A stretch of 32,348 nt of DNA from a virus, in IMG/VR virus record IMGVR_UViG_3300020119_000082, positions 1 to 32,348 of that record; one strand, written 5' to 3'. Under the pieces are notes generated by a model that worked only from the letters and a program-made list of their open reading frames with translations, had not been told where the DNA came from and searched no databases. The position numbers were made by a program, and so were the translations under genes. Position 1 is the first letter of the stretch, and each line of letters starts with the position of its first letter. Shown here piece by piece: positions 7,357-15,320 of the stretch.

Positions 7357-9066
7357 ATGAAACTCCGAGAACTGCTTCAACAAATGGGGGAAGTCCAAAA
7401 GAGAATAGGCTCATCTAAAGCCTATATCTGTGGAGGTACGCCTCGTGATCGTTATTTGAAGCACTTGGAAAACATTTCCGATTTGGATATTACAACCGGT
7501 GATAAGACCGTTGGATTTTTGTCCAGCGAATTTGGCGCCGAGTTAGCTAAGAAATACAACGTAACTCAGAGGAACCATGATGATGGACACAGCTCCATTT
7601 ACATCGGTTCTTTCAAGATGGATTTTTCTTCCAACTTTAATGTCCCAGGCATTGATGACATGTTGGTAAAGCAAGGTATTGCCCGTCCAACCGAGATGCA
7701 AAAAGAGATGTTTAGTAGGGATTTTACCTGCAACGCTCTTCTTCTATCTTTGGATTTAAAGAATGTAATTGATCCAACTCATAAGGGTTTTAAGGATCTG
7801 AATGATAGAGTAATTAGAACTTGTTTGAGCCCAGAAATTACCTTAACTACTAACAAGAATAGAGTTATTAGAGCTATCTATTTAGCTTCGAAGTTAGACT
7901 TCGATATTGATCCGGCTATTATTGATTATGTTTCTAAAAATCCACAATCTGTTAAAATCTCTACTGAAAAAGTAATGGCTGAAAAGCTTAATGAAGCTTT
8001 CAATAGGAACCCAGAAAGGGCAGCTTATTACATCAATAAGATGCACCTGTGGGATTACATTCCTATTACAGAAGTAGTTCAACCATACTATATGAAGGCT
8101 GTTAATATGCCACAAAAGAAGGCTTATTTTCAGGGAGGTGGCGGTGTCAACGAACCCACTCCAAAAGAGAAAAAGTACAAATCCGATCCGGCTATTGTTG
8201 TTCAACCACGTTTCAAGGAACCGTTTTATCGCAACTACGATATTTACGAAATTCCTGGGTTTGAGCACATTGGTCCTGGGGCAGGTTGGCACTCCCTACA
8301 AAATTATAAAAGCGTACAAGAGTTTCTAGAGGCCCGCCGAGAGCGACTCAAGCCCAAGTATGTAGCTGACGATTCATGGCAAGTGGATAGTGGTGCCAGG
8401 GTTAAAAAGAATCCTGACATGGCTGCTCGCGCTGCTTTATTGTCTAGAATTATAAAGATGGCTGGTGATGAAAACGACGGGCCTAATTTTGATTATGGTG
8501 ATAGTCCCTATACTGCTATGAGCGAAGGTAAGAAGATGAAAACTATTACCGATCATAAGCACAAGAGTCCCGGAGCTTTCTTTTCCGATGACCACGACAT
8601 CAATAATATTGATTTTCCAATTGATGAACAGATTGGTCCAAATCAATTTGGTTTTAATGAAGAAACTGTTACTGACCCATACTATTTAGGTCCAGAAGGC
8701 CCTCCGGGTGATATGGTTACTTTTCCAGGTGCCACTAATCTAGGAGACGAGAAAGTTTATCCATATACCGCAGAAATGGGTGGAGATACTATCCCTTATC
8801 CAGACAGAGAAGGTAAAAACATTAGTAACCTAGATTTTGGACGAGATTATGTTGATGATTTTAAGGATCATGGGGATTTTGATGATGAAACCTTAAAAAA
8901 ACTTACTGAAAAATATCTATCTCCAGCCCCAACCGCTGGCCTGTATGGTCTTCCAGATGGTGTAGATATGCCTGATGAAGATGTTGGAGATCCCAACGAT
9001 ATCAATCCAGATTATGGTACTCGTGGTCCGGAAAGCTTAATGTACGAGGATAAATGGAACATTTAA
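7357..9066 (+). CDS. CCA-adding/poly(A)-polymerase-type nucleotidyltransferase with acidic C-terminal extension
   Basis: A 569-aa protein. Residues 1-250 are a class II (bacterial-type) tRNA nucleotidyltransferase/poly(A) polymerase head and neck. GG26-27 with RD at 30-31 (CGGTPRDRYL) and D43-x-D45 (SDLDIT) form the nucleotide and metal site, and D89 (FKMDF) is the probable third carboxylate. RDFTCNALL at 121-129 matches the RRDFTINAL motif, and NRVIRAIYLASKLDF (168-182) matches the motif D helix. The usual Glu-Asp of motif D (EDxxR) is replaced by T165-N166, so nucleotide specificity may differ. The family adds 3' CCA or A tails to RNA. Residues 257-569 are not family-like: they open with YFQGGGGVNEPTP, shared with the protease-scaffold protein, then become acidic, Pro/Gly/Tyr-rich and disordered-looking. 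The ribosome site is weak. The enzyme family is solid; substrate and virion location are inference. Confidence 0.85.
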   Translation: MKLRELLQQMGEVQKRIGSSKAYICGGTPRDRYLKHLENISDLDITTGDKTVGFLSSEFGAELAKKYNVTQRNHDDGHSSIYIGSFKMDFSSNFNVPGIDDMLVKQGIARPTEMQKEMFSRDFTCNALLLSLDLKNVIDPTHKGFKDLNDRVIRTCLSPEITLTTNKNRVIRAIYLASKLDFDIDPAIIDYVSKNPQSVKISTEKVMAEKLNEAFNRNPERAAYYINKMHLWDYIPITEVVQPYYMKAVNMPQKKAYFQGGGGVNEPTPKEKKYKSDPAIVVQPRFKEPFYRNYDIYEIPGFEHIGPGAGWHSLQNYKSVQEFLEARRERLKPKYVADDSWQVDSGARVKKNPDMAARAALLSRIIKMAGDENDGPNFDYGDSPYTAMSEGKKMKTITDHKHKSPGAFFSDDHDINNIDFPIDEQIGPNQFGFNEETVTDPYYLGPEGPPGDMVTFPGATNLGDEKVYPYTAEMGGDTIPYPDREGKNISNLDFGRDYVDDFKDHGDFDDETLKKLTEKYLSPAPTAGLYGLPDGVDMPDEDVGDPNDINPDYGTRGPESLMYEDKWNI

Positions 9067-9119
9067 AAACAGCGGATATTACTACATATAAATGCATAAA
9101 GAGTGTTAGAGGTACCTAA

Positions 9120-10079
9120 ATGTCATTAGAATCAACAGCACAAGAGCTATTTGTCCTAGATCCTGCCATGGGTCCTCCAATGGCCGATGATGACGGCATG
9201 CAAATTATTCCTTTGCAAGTCGAAGAAGTTCCACATGAGCATCCTGCCGTTATGGAACCGCTTGAAGTTCACGATAAGCCAATGGAATTGGAAATCGTTA
9301 TGGAATTGCCAGGCGCTCCGCCAGGCACCAAAGATCCTGAGCCTGTTCTAGAAGTTGCTGAGCAACCACTAGAAGTTGAAGAGGATAAGGCCCAGGTTCA
9401 AGACGAAGACCCAGCCAAGGCTGCCAAAGAAGAAAAATGGAACTGGAGCAAGCGTGGTCCAACAGGATTCATTGCTTGGGTTAAAGAGCGTTGTGATGAC
9501 GTACCAAAGCACTCTGGTTACGATACCGCTGGCTTAGAAAGAGCCGTTGCTTATCTTGAAAGATTAGACAGCGAAGTTTCTAAGGCTATGAGAAACGATA
9601 CTGATGGTGAACTTGATGCTAATCAAATTGAGAAAGTTCGTTCCATCATCGATAATGGTATTGAACGTTTGCAAGATCGTCTTGATAAGGTAAAGCAAAG
9701 CAAGAAGAAGCCAAAGAAGAGCAAGAAGTCCGAAGCCGAAATGGAAGGACTTATCAAGGAAGCTCAGAAGATTACTGGCGTTCAAGGCATTTACATTGTT
9801 GTTCCGTTGCTCGCCTCTAGAATTGCTAGAGTTTGTATCAATGGTATGGTTTCTGCTGGACATGACATTGAAGATTTGTATGCAAGACAAGTTAAGAAGT
9901 ACAAGCTTAATGAGCGTGAACAAGCTGAAGTTATGCAGCTTCTAGCCGACATGGGCTATCAATTACGTCAAGACAGAGGCTTCATGCCAGATGAAGATGT
10001 AGATGTAGCTTCTAGCGACAATTTTGATTGGGCAGCTAACTACAATCCATCTGCTAATGTCTGGGGCAAGGATAGATAA
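9120..10079 (+). CDS. Hypothetical acidic/helical protein
   Basis: A 319-aa protein of unknown family. Residues 1-105 are acidic, Pro- and Met-rich and carry repeated PLEV motifs (47-50 and 83-86). Residues 107-192 look folded and helical (WNWSKRGPTGFIAWVKERCD, then coiled helices). A lysine-rich stretch follows (192-203, KKKPKKSKK), then a helical domain 207-285 beginning LIKEAQKITGVQGIYIVVP. A DE-rich tail ends DNFDWAANYNPSANVWG. The AGAGGT ribosome site sits 8 nt before the ATG. The stop overlaps the next start by one base (TAATG). The alternating acid and base blocks suggest a protein- or DNA-binding assembly factor, but this is not established. Confidence 0.75.
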   Translation: MSLESTAQELFVLDPAMGPPMADDDGMQIIPLQVEEVPHEHPAVMEPLEVHDKPMELEIVMELPGAPPGTKDPEPVLEVAEQPLEVEEDKAQVQDEDPAKAAKEEKWNWSKRGPTGFIAWVKERCDDVPKHSGYDTAGLERAVAYLERLDSEVSKAMRNDTDGELDANQIEKVRSIIDNGIERLQDRLDKVKQSKKKPKKSKKSEAEMEGLIKEAQKITGVQGIYIVVPLLASRIARVCINGMVSAGHDIEDLYARQVKKYKLNEREQAEVMQLLADMGYQLRQDRGFMPDEDVDVASSDNFDWAANYNPSANVWGKDR

Positions 10080-10735
10080 TGTCTAAATATACTAGACATC
10101 AATCAGTTGTTTCAAGACAATCTGATGAACATATCGGAGAAGATCATTGGCTCAAGCAGTTTCAAAAGACGCTGCAAAAGGGAGCTGTGCAACCTATAAA
10201 GCAACAATCTTTATTCGATCAAATTAATTCTATCATGAATGGTCAATCTAAGTATCCTTCTGTAGCGGCCGCTGTAGAAGATATGAAGGAGAGAAGCGGT
10301 TTAACTGCTTATCTAGACAAAATTAACAAAGCTTCGGAAACGAAAGATGCGCCTGTTGCCAAGAAGGCAGAGGCTTCCGACAATAATGATGTAATAGAAA
10401 AACAGGTAGACGGCACACCAATTGTAATTAAGAAGTGTCCTTCTATCAAAAAGACTTTTGAAAATTACATTGGTGACAGCAGAGGCAATCTGCCTCTTTC
10501 AGCTATCATTAGTCACGTCCAATCTATTCATAAAGGAGATGTCTCCGATGCTAAGGATTGGGATGATGAAAATTTGCTACGTTTCGTTAGCAGACTCAAC
10601 TTGGCTGAGAAGCAGAAAAATCCATCTCGCGATCTTGGAGAAATGAATCTCGGTAGACGTGATGTGGGCGCAGATTCAGAAATCGATCCATCTAACACCG
10701 ACGCTTTCAATGCCCTGACTCCTGCGAAGATATAA
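10079..10735 (+). CDS. Hypothetical protein
   Basis: A 218-aa protein of unknown family. A basic N-terminus (MSKYTRHQSVVSRQ) is followed by helix, a disordered Lys/Ala/Asp linker at about 85-105 (APVAKKAEASDNNDV), then a helical domain 106-185 with KKCPSIKKTFENYIGD and LSAIISHVQSIHKGDV. The tail is polar, with RRDVGADSEIDPSNTD. The start overlaps the previous stop by one base, with AAGGAT upstream. The last 29 nt overlap the end of the minus-strand HNH gene in opposite orientation. No function can be assigned; operon membership suggests a virion or packaging role. Confidence 0.7.
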   Translation: MSKYTRHQSVVSRQSDEHIGEDHWLKQFQKTLQKGAVQPIKQQSLFDQINSIMNGQSKYPSVAAAVEDMKERSGLTAYLDKINKASETKDAPVAKKAEASDNNDVIEKQVDGTPIVIKKCPSIKKTFENYIGDSRGNLPLSAIISHVQSIHKGDVSDAKDWDDENLLRFVSRLNLAEKQKNPSRDLGEMNLGRRDVGADSEIDPSNTDAFNALTPAKI

Positions 10736-11414
10736 TTTCATCTTTGCGAGAAAGCTTGCTACAGTTACAATTGTAGCACAGCACCTGTAATCCTAAATTG
10801 CTAGGATAATTATTTTTGATGAGCCATCTGTACATCCTAACCCCAGTATGGCACTTTAATTGACGACGTTGCTCTGCACCGTCGTCATTTTTATGATCGA
10901 TGGTTAGTCGTTCAATTCTATCTTCATTACATTCTGCACATTGGTTGCCGTAAGCTCCCATGACTTTCTTTTTGTCTCGGAGTGCGTACTTATCTTTGTA
11001 AGCAATGCTTTTGCTACAGTTGCAATTATAGCATAACACTTGATACCCATCACGCCGAATTGGGTTATTGTATAACCATTCATAGATATTATTGGTAAGT
11101 ACTTTGCGATGAGTGTTACCTCCACCAAGTTTATGATCTATTGTTAATTTGTAATAATCATCTTCACCACAAAAATTACACATATCACCATAGAAGTGAA
11201 TGATAGCGCTCTTTCGACTATGATACTTTGCAAGTTGTTTTTTGTTATAGTCTGGATCCGATTTGTGGTACTGTTTACCATAGTTACGAAAGCACAGAGT
11301 ACATATGTAATTGCTGCGCGGCTTGAGATAACTAAGCCAGTTTTCATCGGTTAACTCAACTCTACATTTGATGCATTGCTTTAGACTACGTTTTTTTTGT
11401 GAGGCCATATTCAT
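10707..11414 (-). CDS. HNH homing-type endonuclease with tandem HNH modules
   Basis: A 235-aa protein and the only minus-strand gene of the window. An N-terminal four-Cys finger (C14, C17, C38, C41) precedes two copies of one HNH-like module: residues 70-135 (C79, C82, LTIDHK with H94, C128, C131) and 152-220 (C159, C162, LTIDHK with H174, C213, C216). Both end in QVLCYNCNCSK. The family makes nicks or double-strand cuts and spreads as selfish DNA in phages; terminase and its flanks are common targets. On its own strand it has a GAGGA ribosome site 7 nt before the ATG. It overlaps the 3' end of the upstream plus-strand gene by 29 nt and ends just before the terminase ATG. A run of eight A bases early in the gene (11391-11398 on the plus strand as T) is a possible slippage site. 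Confidence 0.85.
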   Translation of the reverse strand: MNMASQKKRSLKQCIKCRVELTDENWLSYLKPRSNYICTLCFRNYGKQYHKSDPDYNKKQLAKYHSRKSAIIHFYGDMCNFCGEDDYYKLTIDHKLGGGNTHRKVLTNNIYEWLYNNPIRRDGYQVLCYNCNCSKSIAYKDKYALRDKKKVMGAYGNQCAECNEDRIERLTIDHKNDDGAEQRRQLKCHTGVRMYRWLIKNNYPSNLGLQVLCYNCNCSKLSRKDEIISSQESGH

Positions 11415-11434
11415 ACATATATCCTCATTTTAGT

Positions 11435-13321
11435 ATGAATAATCAAAGTGATAAGGATTTATTCCAGAAGCTTAAGAAAGATTTACTTAATTTAGATCCT
11501 GTTTGGTTTGTAGAGAACTATCTTACACTAGATGGTAAACCATTTAGACTAAGAGGAAATGGGTATAAACCTTTTGCAGAGGTATATCGTTATAGCGGTA
11601 TCAAGGCGCTAGAGCCAAATTCAAAACCATTAATCATTGTCAAGGGTCGTCAGGTAGGAGCTACTACGATGGCCAGCGCTCTTGAAATGTATTTCATGGG
11701 ATGTGGTTTATTTGGTAACGGTGAGAAGCCGCCCATTCGTATCATTCATGCATTCCCTCAATTGGAATTAGCTGCCGCTTATTCTAAGACCAAACTCAAC
11801 CAAATCATAAATACTTCCATTCCAGTTCCTAATGAGGACTTAAAGAAAATTAGTAAACCAAAGTCACATATGCAGGCTTTGTTGGATAATACAACCGCCA
11901 CTAGCGACTCTTTGACCTTCAAACAATTTCAAGGTGGAAACCACTTATGGATTGAGTCGGTAGGTTTAGACGGAGACCGTATCATGGGTCGTACTGCTGA
12001 CGCTTTGTTCTTTGACGAAGTTCAGAAGACTACCAGTATGGCTATCGGTAACTCGCTTAAAGTTCTTACTACTGCCAAGTACGGTGAGCCTGGTAAAGGT
12101 GTCCAAGTTTATTTTGGAACGCCAAGAAGAAAGGGCTCTGACTTCCACAAGATGTGGCAAGTTTCCTCACAACAATACTACTACCTTGGCTGCGAGAATT
12201 GCGATAAGCATTTCCCACTTTACACTCCCGGCTCCGATGACTGGAAGCAAATTTGGATTCACGGCTATGTCGTCAAGTGCCCTCACTGTGGGAAAGAGCA
12301 AAACAAACTAGAAGCCGCTGAACGTGGCAAGTGGGTAGCTCTCAAGGATCCTGATGATCCTGATTGCCAGATGGTTGGATTCCACCTCAATCAGCTTTAC
12401 ATGCCGATGTTTACCCGTGAGGCTATCGATGCTGAAATGCCGGGCAAGCATCCAATCAATACCGAACGTGTCTTTATGAACGAAGTATTGGGAGAGTTTT
12501 TTCAAGGTGATTCTAGCCCAATCACCCCAGAGGAAATCAAGGAACTTTGCAGGGATGATAGGAAATTTAGCGCCAGAATCATTCCAGTCAAAAACACTAT
12601 GCAACCACAAATAGTCGTTCTGGGAATCGACTACGGTGCTCGTGCTGACTTGGAGCAATTAGCTAATCCAGAAAGAGTCACTACAGGTGGCCAGTCCTAC
12701 AGTACGGCTGTTGTCTTGTCTGCCAAGGGTCCAAATTTGTTAAATATCGAATTTGCTACTAAGTTCAAGCGTAATGACATAGAAAGCAAAAAAGGTATTA
12801 TTGATCAAATTATGAGGCAATACAGTATTCAATTGGCCATTGGAGACATTGGTTACTCTAATGACTTCTCTGCTTTATTGCATAATGTTTATGGAGATCG
12901 ATATTTAGTTTCTCGTGCTCACAACAAGGTAAATGGTCATATAAAATTTACCATGGATGCCTTCCCCAAGGAACTTGTTTTTGAAAGAGACCATTATATT
13001 GGCGAACTATACGAACAAATGAAAAAGGGAATGATTAAGTTCCCATTTGGAGATTATGAGAAGATTGCATGGTTAATTGACCACTGTTGCAGTATGGAAA
13101 TCAAGCCATCTATTTCTAGAATGGGAGGAGATCCAACCGTCCATTATGTTAAAGGTAGCACTCCAAACGACGGTTTTATGGCTTTACTCAATGCCTATTT
13201 GGCTTATAAGTTCATAATTACTAGAGGTTTTACCAATAATAATCCTATTCTTCAAGGTCAAAACTTCGCTCAACGTAACAAACCTTTAGTAACTTCTGGC
13301 TATATCTCTCGTAAATTCTAA
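11435..13321 (+). CDS. terL: Terminase large subunit (GpA-like ATPase/nuclease)
   Basis: The DNA-packaging motor. Taking the ATG at 11435 gives 628 aa. Walker A is KGRQVGATT (residues 70-78) and Walker B is ADALFFDEVQ with D195-E196. A coupling-type segment YFGTPRRKGSDFHKMW follows. A zinc ribbon (C253-x2-C256 and C282-x2-C285), followed by W-V-A-L, is typical of the lambda GpA family. The RNase H-like nuclease domain shows D399 (VVLGIDYG), D471 (IGDIGYSND) and D579 (TPNDGFMALLNAY). The protein uses ATP to drive DNA through the portal and cuts the concatemer. A GTG at 11399 would add 12 residues but overlaps the HNH gene; neither start has a clear ribosome site, which is unusual here and may reflect the HNH insertion. 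All key residues are present, so it should be functional. Confidence 0.95.
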   Translation: MNNQSDKDLFQKLKKDLLNLDPVWFVENYLTLDGKPFRLRGNGYKPFAEVYRYSGIKALEPNSKPLIIVKGRQVGATTMASALEMYFMGCGLFGNGEKPPIRIIHAFPQLELAAAYSKTKLNQIINTSIPVPNEDLKKISKPKSHMQALLDNTTATSDSLTFKQFQGGNHLWIESVGLDGDRIMGRTADALFFDEVQKTTSMAIGNSLKVLTTAKYGEPGKGVQVYFGTPRRKGSDFHKMWQVSSQQYYYLGCENCDKHFPLYTPGSDDWKQIWIHGYVVKCPHCGKEQNKLEAAERGKWVALKDPDDPDCQMVGFHLNQLYMPMFTREAIDAEMPGKHPINTERVFMNEVLGEFFQGDSSPITPEEIKELCRDDRKFSARIIPVKNTMQPQIVVLGIDYGARADLEQLANPERVTTGGQSYSTAVVLSAKGPNLLNIEFATKFKRNDIESKKGIIDQIMRQYSIQLAIGDIGYSNDFSALLHNVYGDRYLVSRAHNKVNGHIKFTMDAFPKELVFERDHYIGELYEQMKKGMIKFPFGDYEKIAWLIDHCCSMEIKPSISRMGGDPTVHYVKGSTPNDGFMALLNAYLAYKFIITRGFTNNNPILQGQNFAQRNKPLVTSGYISRKF

Positions 13322-13330
13322 ACACTCAGA

Positions 13331-13341
13331 TATATTATTAG
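13331..13341 (+). promoter_or_regulatory. Candidate promoter element (TATATTATTAG)
   Basis: The 59-nt gap between terminase and portal contains TATATTATTAG, which shares TATATT with the elements at 309 and 932. It could give the portal its own transcript. No -35 box is evident and no terminator lies in the gap. This call rests on recurrence only. Confidence 0.2.
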
Positions 13342-13380
13342 TTGTGTATAGTAGAGGGTTGTGGAAATAAATGAGGATGC

Positions 13381-15255
13381 ATGCCAATCAACAGGTCTCA
13401 AAAAACATGGGTAGGACCCTCTAAATCTGATCAATATTTATCTGGAAGATCAGATGTCCCGCAAGTTAGCTCTCTAATGTCTCGTAGTGTTTCTGACGTG
13501 AGGAGACAACTAATTGCTGGTGAAGTATACCAAGGGCTATTTAGAGATGGCTCTGGACCAACTACCAAAGAGGATATGTCAACACCCAATGGGCGCGTTG
13601 TTTCTTCGGTTGGTGTTCATAAATATGCACAAGTAGTTAGCTCTGGAGGCGGAGCCTTTCGTGGAGGTTCTGGAGATACTGTCAAGCAAACTCCTGAAGT
13701 TTACTCCCCGCTGTGGTTAAATTCCAATCTCAATCTTCCACGTGACCGTGCTACCATTAATGCTTGGTGCCGTAGTTTTTATGCGCTGAATCCTTTCGTT
13801 CATAATGCTATCAACTTGCACAGTACGTACCCAATTAGTAAGTTGAATATCAAGTGTCCAAACAAGGACATCGAAAAGTTCTTCAATGACATGATTGAAG
13901 AAATTGATTTGATGAACATTTGCGTGCAAATCGCTCAAGAATACTGGCTCCTTGGTGAAGCCTTCGTTTATGCCGAACTAGACGAAAGCCGAGGCAAGTG
14001 GAGTCGTTTGCTTATTCAAAACCCAGACTACATGATTGTTAAACGTACCGTTGTTGCCAACGAGCCAATTATCATGTTGCGTCCTGATGAAAATTTGAAG
14101 AGAATCATCTTCTCCAATAGACCAACTGATATTGAGCAGCGCAAGCAACTAAACGCTCACATCATTGACTCGGTTAAGCGTGGTGAAAATATCCCGCTAG
14201 ATAACTTTCACGTTTCTCATTTAGCTCGTAGAATCAGCCCTTACGAAATTAGAGGAACTGGACTTCCAGTTTGTATTTTCCGTCAATTGATGCTATTTGA
14301 CAAGCTTCGTGAATCAAAGTATGCACAAGCAGATAATATGATTAATCCGCTTACTTTGGTTAAGATTGGTACTGATTCTGCTGATGGATTGCATCCAACT
14401 TTTGCTGACTTGGAAGCTTGGAGAAACATTTTCGAAGAAGCGCAATACGACAAAGACTTCAAAATTTTCACTCATGCTGGAGTTGCCGTAGAGCGCGTGG
14501 GCTATGGTCAAGGCATCTACGATATTTCCGGTGACATTACTCAAATCATCAAGGAAATCTATGTTGGTTTGCAAGTTCCTCCAGTTTTGATGGACGGTGG
14601 AGCCGATACCACATATGCCAACGGTGGTGTAGCTTTGGACGTTCTTCGTCAGAGATACATGCAGTTTCGTAATATGATGTCTCAATGGTTGAAGCGTAAA
14701 ATTTTTGCTCCAATCTCTAAGATTCAGGGATTCTACGATTACTCGGGCGGTGAGAAGCAACTTATCGTTCCAGAAGTCGATTGGAACCACATGTCTTTGT
14801 TTGACGCCGGAGATTACATCAACGGATTGGTCACATTGACTCAGGGTGAAGATGCTGCCAAGCGCGCTTCTTTGCATACCCTTTATCGTTCTTTGGGTCT
14901 TGAATTTGAAGATGAAATTCGTAAGATGCGTAAGGAAGCCATTCAGCTTGCCATTAATAAAAAAGAAAAGGCAGCTCTTGAGGCTATGGATTTGAATGCT
15001 TTAAGGTCTTTGGATGAGGAAGATGAAATTCCAGAGCCAGAAGGTCAGCCAGGCCAAGGTGGCGCTGGCGGAGCCCCTCCATTACCAGGAGAAGTTCCAG
15101 GTGGAGCCCCACCTCCAGGAGGCGGTGGCCTACCAGGATTGGATATGGGAGCCCCTCCACCAGGCGGTCCTCCAGGCGGAGCACCACCACCTCCTCCACC
15201 TCCTCCACCTTCAGGTGGTGGCGGACCACCTCCGGGGCCACCTCCTCCAGCATAA
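13381..15255 (+). CDS. Portal protein
   Basis: A 624-aa protein placed directly after terminase. Residues about 105-545 carry the portal core: NAWCRSFYALNPFVHNAIN, the wing/clip region with YWLLGEAFVYAE, the loop around VSHLARRISPYEIRGTGLP, and the long stem-like helix LMLFDKLRESKYAQADNMI. The portal is a dodecamer at one capsid vertex through which DNA enters and leaves, and it docks the terminase. The first 100 residues are Ser/Gly-rich and probably flexible. The C-terminal 75 residues (about 548-624) are almost entirely Pro/Gly/Ala and end in a polyproline run, an unusual tail for a portal. The ribosome site is GAGG, 6 nt before the ATG. A 59-nt gap with a TATATT element precedes it. Confidence 0.9.
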   Translation: MPINRSQKTWVGPSKSDQYLSGRSDVPQVSSLMSRSVSDVRRQLIAGEVYQGLFRDGSGPTTKEDMSTPNGRVVSSVGVHKYAQVVSSGGGAFRGGSGDTVKQTPEVYSPLWLNSNLNLPRDRATINAWCRSFYALNPFVHNAINLHSTYPISKLNIKCPNKDIEKFFNDMIEEIDLMNICVQIAQEYWLLGEAFVYAELDESRGKWSRLLIQNPDYMIVKRTVVANEPIIMLRPDENLKRIIFSNRPTDIEQRKQLNAHIIDSVKRGENIPLDNFHVSHLARRISPYEIRGTGLPVCIFRQLMLFDKLRESKYAQADNMINPLTLVKIGTDSADGLHPTFADLEAWRNIFEEAQYDKDFKIFTHAGVAVERVGYGQGIYDISGDITQIIKEIYVGLQVPPVLMDGGADTTYANGGVALDVLRQRYMQFRNMMSQWLKRKIFAPISKIQGFYDYSGGEKQLIVPEVDWNHMSLFDAGDYINGLVTLTQGEDAAKRASLHTLYRSLGLEFEDEIRKMRKEAIQLAINKKEKAALEAMDLNALRSLDEEDEIPEPEGQPGQGGAGGAPPLPGEVPGGAPPPGGGGLPGLDMGAPPPGGPPGGAPPPPPPPPPSGGGGPPPGPPPPA

Positions 15256-15320
15256 TCCCGCACTTACGTATGGATAATTCAGTATTTATTTACTGATTCT
15301 ACATAGGCGAAGGGTTTATC

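Noticed and set aside
8125-8136. YFQG resemblance to the potyviral protease site
   Set aside because: Only YFQ-G is matched, and no such protease family is expected in a phage. The conserved unit extends well beyond it (GGGGVNEPTP).
11399-11434. GTG start for terminase
   Set aside because: It has no ribosome site, lies in the HNH coding start and directly follows a T8 run. The 12 added residues do not look like family sequence. It cannot be fully excluded because the ATG also lacks a site.
15045-15263. Minus-strand Gly/Pro-rich frame opposite the portal tail
   Set aside because: It mirrors the Pro/Gly codons of the portal tail (Pro reads as Gly on the other strand) and has no ribosome site or family.
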